From positions 1 through 43,879 of the forward strand of contig JACQXP010000106.1 of the NCBI GenBank assembly GCA_016208645.1: a DNA stretch of 43,879 bases, written 5' to 3'. The notes below the pieces were generated by a model, which saw only the letters and a program-made list of their open reading frames with translations, was not told where the DNA came from and did not search any database. How positions within the stretch are numbered: the first letter of the stretch is position 1; each line of letters starts with the position of its first letter. This DNA is from Candidatus Methylomirabilota bacterium (lineage in GTDB: Bacteria > Methylomirabilota > Methylomirabilia > Methylomirabilales > 2-02-FULL-66-22). This document shows positions 39,427 to 43,879 of this stretch, one piece after another. A program made the position numbers and the translations under genes.

Positions 39427-40275
39427 ATGCACATTGACCCGCGGAAATGCGTGGCCTGCGGGAACTGCCTGGCCGTGTGCCCCGTCAGCGCCATTTACAT
39501 TGATTCGGTGATCCGCCGCGCGACGGTCAACCTGGACGAGTGCGTGGAGTGCTACGCCTGCCACAACCGCATGAGCAAGGAGGACCTGAACCCTACCCTG
39601 GTCCGGACCATCCGGGGATTCTTCAAGCTGCTCCGGATCCGCTTCGACCCGGAGCCGGACGTGTGCCCCACCTCCGCCTTCGCGCCCCAGAAGCTGGCGT
39701 GGCCCCGCAGCATCCGCCAGGCCTTCAGCGATCCCTGCGTCCCGCACGAGAGCACGGGGGTCTACGGCCGCGGGACGGAGGAGGTCAAGACCAACGACGT
39801 CACGAACCGCGTGGGACCCGGCGAGGTGGGGTTCACCGTCGAGTTCGGGCGACCGGCGGTGGGGGCCCGGTTCCGGGAGGTGCAGGCGGTGACCATGGCC
39901 CTGGCCCGGATCGGCGCCACCTTCGAGAAGAACAACCCGGTCACGGCGCTGATGCCGGATCCGACGACCGGGGCCATCAACCCGGAGATCCTGGACGAGA
40001 AGGTGCTCTCCGCCATCGTCGAGGTGAAGACGCCGGAGGCGCTGCTGCCGGCCGTCCTCCGCACGGTGGAGGAGGTGTCGGCCACCCTGAACACCGTGGT
40101 CAGCGTGGGGGTGGCGGTCCGCTGCGACGGCGACGGCGAAAACCGCGTGGAGAAGGCGCTGGCCGGCGAAGGCTACCCGGTGTTCCGCGGCAAGACGAAC
40201 CTGGGATTGGGCCGCCTCACGAACCCGGAGGCCCAGGCCAAGACAGCCGGGGCGGCCGCCCCGGCCGGGCGATAA
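39427..40275 (+). CDS. Ferredoxin-domain protein with unknown C-terminal domain (copy A)
   Basis: 282 residues from ATG 39427, behind GGAGAAAGGAG. Residues 1-82 form a two-cluster ferredoxin-like domain: CVACGNCLAVCP, then CVECYACHNRM with the fourth cysteine delayed about 40 residues to DVCPT, an unusual spacing. The remaining 200 residues have no domain I recognise. They contain HESTGVYGRGTEEVKTNDVTNRV, GFTVEFGRPAVGARFREVQAVTMALA and ILDEKVLSAIVEVKTPEALL, ending in FRGKTNLGLGR. There is no signal peptide, so it should be cytoplasmic. It is followed by copy A of the partner gene. A near-identical pair occurs 860 bases on. An electron-transfer role is likely; the substrate is unknown. Confidence 0.8.
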   Translation: MHIDPRKCVACGNCLAVCPVSAIYIDSVIRRATVNLDECVECYACHNRMSKEDLNPTLVRTIRGFFKLLRIRFDPEPDVCPTSAFAPQKLAWPRSIRQAFSDPCVPHESTGVYGRGTEEVKTNDVTNRVGPGEVGFTVEFGRPAVGARFREVQAVTMALARIGATFEKNNPVTALMPDPTTGAINPEILDEKVLSAIVEVKTPEALLPAVLRTVEEVSATLNTVVSVGVAVRCDGDGENRVEKALAGEGYPVFRGKTNLGLGRLTNPEAQAKTAGAAAPAGR

Positions 40276-40300
40276 CCCCGATGTCTGACGGGAGCAGACG

Positions 40301-40981
40301 ATGACCAACACCCTTCACCGCTATGGGCCTCCGGAAAGCTTCCGGGACGACTTCATCGTCTTCATCCGGAACTCCAATGGGCGGAACGACGTCGGCTCCA
40401 TTCCGAAGCTCAAGGAGTTCCTGCGCACGGCGCTGCGGCACCGGCCGGTGACGATCTCGCAGTACCGGTTCGGCTCGACCGTCCGGCCGGCGGATCACCT
40501 GAACCCGCGCATCCACTGGACGCGGCCGGTCCAGGACCTGACGGCGGAGCAGATCATCGAGGCCATCACCAAGGATCACACCGTGGGGGCCATCTTCGAC
40601 TCGGAAGCGGCCATGGAGGCCTTCCTGCGGGAGGTCAAGGCGGCCGACTGGGGTCTCTCGGTGAACGTGGCCGGCCTCACGGCCCCGGTGCACGCCTGCG
40701 CCAAGCGGGCCGGCATCGTCCGGCACAGCGTGGAATACTCGCTAGGCTTCCAGGGGGCGCTGGACCGGCTGCCGGAGCGGCCGGTGCTGGAGCTGTCCAC
40801 CATGTGCGGCCACAGCATGCTGTCGCCGAACCTGGCGCGCAAGATGCTCGAGTGGGTCCGCGAGGGGCGCCGCACGCCCGAGCAGGCGGCCGCCTACCTG
40901 GGCCGGTTCTGCTCCTGCGGGATCTTCAACCCCGCCCGCGCGGTGCGCCTGCTGGAGGCGGCCCAAGGGGGGAACGGGTAG
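40301..40981 (+). CDS. Partner of the ferredoxin protein (copy A)
   Basis: 226 residues from ATG 40301, 25 bases after the ferredoxin gene. It begins MTNTLHRYGPPESFRDDFIVF. The middle has KEFLRTALRHRPVTISQY and an acidic stretch. Four cysteines are kept in both copies: one in HACAKRAGI, one in LSTMCGHSM, and a CxC in RFCSCGIFNPARA. The last two blocks flank NLARKMLEWVREGRRTPEQAAAYLG. Such a C...C...CxC set could hold a metal or an iron-sulfur cluster. I do not recognise the family. The fixed pairing with the ferredoxin protein suggests a two-subunit redox enzyme. Confidence 0.75.
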   Translation: MTNTLHRYGPPESFRDDFIVFIRNSNGRNDVGSIPKLKEFLRTALRHRPVTISQYRFGSTVRPADHLNPRIHWTRPVQDLTAEQIIEAITKDHTVGAIFDSEAAMEAFLREVKAADWGLSVNVAGLTAPVHACAKRAGIVRHSVEYSLGFQGALDRLPERPVLELSTMCGHSMLSPNLARKMLEWVREGRRTPEQAAAYLGRFCSCGIFNPARAVRLLEAAQGGNG

Positions 40982-41025
40982 CCCGTGCCTGCCCGGCCGG
41001 GGCAGGGAAGATTTTCGGGCCGCGC

Positions 41026-41055
41026 TTGACAGAGCGTCCGTAAGAGTGGTAGACA
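41026..41055 (+). promoter_or_regulatory. Promoter of ferredoxin/partner copy B
   Basis: TTGACA (41026-41031) and TAGACA (41050-41055) with an 18-base spacer, the same boxes and spacing as the gntR promoter. The shared words GCTTGACAGAG and GTAGACA go beyond the boxes themselves. An A/T-rich stretch follows (41058-41095). The second copy of the module therefore has its own promoter, apparently of the same class as that of the regulator. Confidence 0.7.
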
Positions 41056-41138
41056 CAACGAAAATCTCGAAAAGTTTTTTCACGATACGAAAACCCTGGG
41101 GTCCCCGGCGGACCGGCCCGAACGCAGCGGAGGCTGTT

Positions 41139-41951
41139 ATGCAGATAGACCACGGCAAGTGCGTGGCGTGCAGCAACTGTATTCCCGTGTGCCCGATGGG
41201 CGCCATCTATATTGACCCGGCCGTGAACCGGGCGACCGTGAATCTGGACGAGTGCGTGGAGTGCTTCACCTGCTATCGGGGGATGAGCAAGGAACACCTG
41301 AACCCGACCCTGGTGCGGACGATCCGGGGTGTTTTGAAATACCTCCGGATCCGCTTCGACCCCGAGCCGGACGTGTGCCCGACGGACGCCCTCACCCCCC
41401 AGGCGCTCACCTGGCCCCGCATCGTGCGCCAGGCCTTCAGCGATCCTTTGGTCCCGCACGAGTCCACGGGGATCCACGGCCGGGGCACGGAAGAGGTGAA
41501 GACCAACGACGTGACCGGCCGGGTGAACGAGGGCGAGGCGGGCTTCACCATCGAGTTCGGGCGGCCCGGGGTGGGGGTCCGGTTCCGGGACATCCAGAAG
41601 ATGACCATGGCCCTGGCCCCGCTGCCGATCACCTTTGAGAAGAAGAATCCGGTGTTCAGCCTGATGAGCGACCCCGCCACCGGAACCATCCGCGAGGACA
41701 TCCTGAACGAGAAGGTCCTCTCCGCCATCGTGGAGCTGAAGACGGCGCTGGAGCACGTGCCGCAGGTCCTCCAGGTGGTGGAGGAGGTCGCCCAGGATCT
41801 GGAGACCATCCTGTCCATCGGGGTGGCCACGCGCTGCGATGGCCAGGGGGACAACGCCCTGGAGCCGATGCTCAAGCGTGAAGGCCACGAGTTCTACCGC
41901 GGAAAGACCAACCTGGGCCTGGGCCGGCGGCCGGCAGCCGTCTCCGCCTGA
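41139..41951 (+). CDS. Ferredoxin-domain protein with unknown C-terminal domain (copy B)
   Basis: 270 residues from ATG 41139, six bases behind GGAGG; the frame upstream runs through the promoter and is not coding. It is collinear with copy A over its whole length. The first cluster motif is CVACSNCIPVCP. The second begins CVECFTC, with its last cysteine in DVCPT. The shared blocks GRGTEEVKTNDVTGRV, GFTIEFGRPGVGVRFRDIQKMTMALA and LNEKVLSAIVELKT follow, ending in YRGKTNLGLGR. The linker to NPTLVRTIRG is almost the same in both. Copy B lacks about ten residues at the C-terminus. Tandem duplication of the whole two-gene unit is clear. Confidence 0.8.
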   Translation: MQIDHGKCVACSNCIPVCPMGAIYIDPAVNRATVNLDECVECFTCYRGMSKEHLNPTLVRTIRGVLKYLRIRFDPEPDVCPTDALTPQALTWPRIVRQAFSDPLVPHESTGIHGRGTEEVKTNDVTGRVNEGEAGFTIEFGRPGVGVRFRDIQKMTMALAPLPITFEKKNPVFSLMSDPATGTIREDILNEKVLSAIVELKTALEHVPQVLQVVEEVAQDLETILSIGVATRCDGQGDNALEPMLKREGHEFYRGKTNLGLGRRPAAVSA

Positions 41952-41977
41952 CCCGGCCCGCAGAGGAGCGATACGCC

Positions 41978-42699
41978 ATGACCAACACGCTGCACCGGTT
42001 CGGGAGCCGGGACAGCCTTCGGGACGACTACATCATCTTCGCCATGGCGGCCCGGGGGATCAACGACCAGGGGGCCCCGCCGAAGCTGCAGACCTTCCTC
42101 CGCCTGGCGTTGAGACACCATCCCATCAACGTCGGCAACGCCGTCAAGGGGGGGATCTTCCGGGCCTCGAAAGCCCTCACCCCCCTGGCCCACTGGCGCC
42201 GCCGGGAGTTCATTGCCCCCGAGGAGGTCGTCGAGAGCGTGGACACCTGCACCACGGTCTCCGCGGTCTTCGACGATCCCGCGAACCTGGAGGCCTTCCT
42301 GACCGAGCTGAAGGCGGCCGACCTGGGCATCTCCATCAACATCGCCGCCCTCACGGACGAGGCCCGGACGTGCTGCCAGCGGGCCGGGATCACCCGCCAC
42401 AGCGTCGAGTATTCCCTGGGGTTCCACGGGGACCTGAACCGGCTGCCGGACCGCCACGTCCTCGAACTCTCCACCATGTGCGGCCACGGGATGGTCGCCC
42501 ACAACCTGGCCAAGAAGATGCTGGATTGGGTCAAGGAGGGGCGCCGGGATCCCCGGCAAGCCGCCACCTACCTCGCCAAATTCTGCACCTGCGGCATTTA
42601 CAATACGACCCCACCTACCTCGCCAAATTCTGCACCTGCGGCATTTACAATACGACCCGGGCCATCCGCGTCCTCGAGGAAGCGCGGGTGGGGAAGTAG
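41978..42699 (+). pseudogene. Partner of the ferredoxin protein (copy B), frameshifted
   Basis: From ATG 41978 the frame matches copy A (MTNTLHRFGSRDSLRDDYIIF, ARTCCQRAGITRHSVEYSLGF, LSTMCGHGMVAHNLAKKMLDWVKEGRRDPRQAATYLAKFCTCGIYN). At that point an exact 47-bp tandem duplication (42564-42657) shifts the frame. Removing one copy restores NTTRAIRVLEEARVGK and the stop at 42697-42699, giving 224 residues, close to copy A. As written, the shifted frame stays open all the way through the next gene and would make a 617-residue fusion, which I take as an artefact of the shift. The CxC motif just survives in the first copy, so a shortened product might still fold. Confidence 0.8.
42564..42657 (+). 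repeat. Exact 47-bp tandem duplication
   Basis: Positions 42564-42610 and 42611-42657 are identical over all 47 bases and directly adjacent. The unit encodes TYLAKFCTCGIYNTT. Because 47 is not a multiple of three it causes a frameshift. A recent slippage event or an assembly/sequencing artefact would both leave no differences between the copies. Confidence 0.97.
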
Positions 42700-42801
42700 G
42701 AACGCCGTCCCCGCCGGGCGTCCGGTCCCCCAGATCCCGAGGGAGGCGAGGAGGGGAACGGGCGCGGCAGCCGTGGGGACGGTTGCCTTTGCGGCTGCAA
42801 C

Positions 42802-42811
42802 CTGTGTACAG
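42802..42811 (+). promoter_or_regulatory. Possible GntR operator before dctP
   Basis: The palindrome CTGTGTACAG lies just before the dctP ribosome site and differs by one base in its core (TGTGTACA) from the TGTATACA palindrome at the gntR promoter. If the same regulator binds here it would control the TRAP receptor separately. No clear promoter is seen next to it. Confidence 0.3.
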
Positions 42812-42826
42812 AGAGGAGGGGGCAGA

Positions 42827-43831
42827 ATGCGTGCTGTGGGAGGCGTGGGCAGGCTTTTCCGCTGGGGGGGCATCCTGGCGCTCGGGCTCGTCCTCGTGGG
42901 GATCACGGGGGGGCAAGCCTGGGCTGCCACGGTCATCCGGCTCGGCCACGTGGCCTTTCCGGGCTCGCTCTTCGACATCGTGACCACCAGGTACGCCAAG
43001 GAGGTGAACGAGGCCCTCAAGGGCCGGGTGGAGATCAAGGTCTTCCACTCGAGCCAGCTTGGCACCGATGAACAGATGATCAAGGGGATCAAGGTCGGCG
43101 CCCCCGAGATGTTCATCCCGTCCACCATCATGAGCACGGTGGACCAGCGGTACGGCGTCTTCGAGATGCCCTACATCATCGTCAATCGTGCCCACATGAA
43201 ACGGGTGACGGAGCACGCCCAGGTTCAGAAGGCCCGCTTCGAGGGGCTCCCGGCCAAGGGGATACGGCTCCTCGGGGTGTGGGAGCACGGCTTCCGCCAC
43301 ATCACCAACACCGTCCGGCCCATCGTGAAGCCCGACGACTTGAAAGGAATCAAGCTTCGGGTGCCCGGCGGCATCTGGCGGGTCAAGATGTTCAAGGCGT
43401 ATGGGGCCAACCCATCGCCCATGCCCTTCGCCGAGGTCTACTCGGCCCTTCAGTCCGGCGTGATGGATGCGCAGGAGAACCCCTTCCCGCAGATCTGGTC
43501 GGCCAAGTTCCACGAGGTTCAGAAGTACCTCTCCCTGACCGGCCACGTCTATTCCCCCGCCTACCTGGTGGTGGGCGAGGAGTTCTGGCAGAAGCTCCCC
43601 AAGGATGTCCAGGCGACGATTGCCAAGATCTCCTGGGGGATGGGGGACTTTGCCCGTTCGGAGGGCGAGCGGTTGGACAAGGAACTGATGGCGAAACTGG
43701 CCCCCCCGATGAAGGCCAACGAGGTGGACAAGGAGGCCTTCATCAAGGCGTCGGCGGCCATCTATGAGGAGTTCGGCACGCAGGTGGCTGGGGCCGCCGA
43801 ACTGATCAAGCTGTTCCAGTCGCTCCGGTAG
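42827..43831 (+). CDS. dctP: TRAP transporter solute receptor (DctP family)
   Basis: 334 residues from ATG 42827, behind GAGAGGAGGGGG. The signal peptide is FRWGGILALGLVLVGITGGQAWA, followed by the mature start ATVIRLGHVAFPGS. DctP-family blocks are SSQLGTDEQMIKGIKVGAPEMFI, FEMPYIIVNRAHMKRV, GIRLLGVWEHGFRHITN, the carboxylate-binding region LKGIKLRVPGGIWRVKMFKAYGANPSPMPFAEVYSALQSGVMDAQENP and YLSLTGHVYSPAYLVV. The arginine in KLRVP is the usual ligand for a substrate carboxylate. The dctQ/dctM membrane genes are not in the window and may follow. The reading frame is fused to the preceding gene only because of the 47-bp duplication. Confidence 0.94.
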   Translation: MRAVGGVGRLFRWGGILALGLVLVGITGGQAWAATVIRLGHVAFPGSLFDIVTTRYAKEVNEALKGRVEIKVFHSSQLGTDEQMIKGIKVGAPEMFIPSTIMSTVDQRYGVFEMPYIIVNRAHMKRVTEHAQVQKARFEGLPAKGIRLLGVWEHGFRHITNTVRPIVKPDDLKGIKLRVPGGIWRVKMFKAYGANPSPMPFAEVYSALQSGVMDAQENPFPQIWSAKFHEVQKYLSLTGHVYSPAYLVVGEEFWQKLPKDVQATIAKISWGMGDFARSEGERLDKELMAKLAPPMKANEVDKEAFIKASAAIYEEFGTQVAGAAELIKLFQSLR

Positions 43832-43856
43832 CCGTGCCGTCACGAAGGTCCCCGGC

Positions 43857-43877
43857 GCTCCTCCTGGGGGGAGGAGC
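43857..43877 (+). other. Hairpin at the window end
   Basis: GCTCCTCC (43857-43864) pairs perfectly with 43870-43877 around a five-base loop, 25 bases after the dctP stop. The window ends two bases later, so it cannot be said whether a T-run follows. It could be a terminator or the usual receptor-gene stabilising stem. Confidence 0.5.
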
Positions 43878-43879
43878 CC

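Noticed and set aside
41978..43831. A 617-residue fusion of a redox partner and a TRAP receptor
   Set aside because: The fusion frame exists only because of the 47-bp duplication. The receptor has its own ribosome site, start and signal peptide.

Overview
The window is a GC-rich bacterial chromosome segment with a complete division and cell wall (dcw) gene cluster in its first half and an accessory and catabolic region in its second half. MurE carries the DNPR motif of meso-diaminopimelate-adding enzymes, FtsA/FtsQ/FtsL/FtsW/FtsI are all present, and TTT and TRAP transporter genes sit with an MmgE/PrpD protein. This content suggests a Gram-negative-type soil or subsurface lineage such as Rokubacteria/Methylomirabilota (NC10). 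That placement rests on gene content only, and no marker RNA is present.

Layout. (1) 1-20685, all on +: a sigma70-type promoter and a MraZ operator, then mraZ, a structured leader, a 68-residue unknown protein, a STAS protein, rsmH, ftsL, ftsI, murE, an alpha/beta hydrolase, a membrane-anchored murF, ddl, mraY, murD (5' end lost), ftsW, murG, murC, murB, ftsQ, ftsA and ftsZ. Together these make lipid II from UDP-MurNAc and build the divisome. ddl has moved next to murF. The only MurF-type ligase is a membrane-fused form, translationally coupled to a hydrolase. (2) 20686-23488: a small defence/addiction island with an MntA/HepT pair, an unknown minus-strand protein, a short ORF resembling the ftsZ linker, and a Phd/RelE-type pair on the minus strand. 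(3) 23489-29859: a B12-type radical SAM protein, pgeF, the methionine sulfoxide repair pair msrP/msrQ, a possible toxin remnant, ilvD and a strong terminator. (4) 30035-32658: an MFS carrier and a parvulin/TPR lipoprotein-like or secreted protein. (5) 32713-43831: a GntR regulator with its own operator-like palindrome, MmgE/PrpD, tctC-tctB-tctA, an M29/NicX-like metalloenzyme, two tandem copies of an unrecognised ferredoxin-plus-partner module, and a TRAP solute receptor. This looks like an uptake and catabolic locus for an unknown carboxylate.

The most unusual signal is not a gene. Many of the gaps between genes hold short degenerate tandem arrays with a strict 7-base (sometimes 8-base) period, and each array has its own word. 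Several begin on or directly after the stop codon of the upstream gene, and several turn into their own reverse complement without losing the 7-base phase. One array (five heptamers) is bounded by an exact 11-bp direct repeat, like an insertion. One runs into murD and has removed its start. Others supply the tail of murC (a related REP-like hairpin) and of pgeF. A second unusual signal is the duplicated ferredoxin/partner module, whose second partner gene is broken by an exact 47-bp tandem duplication.
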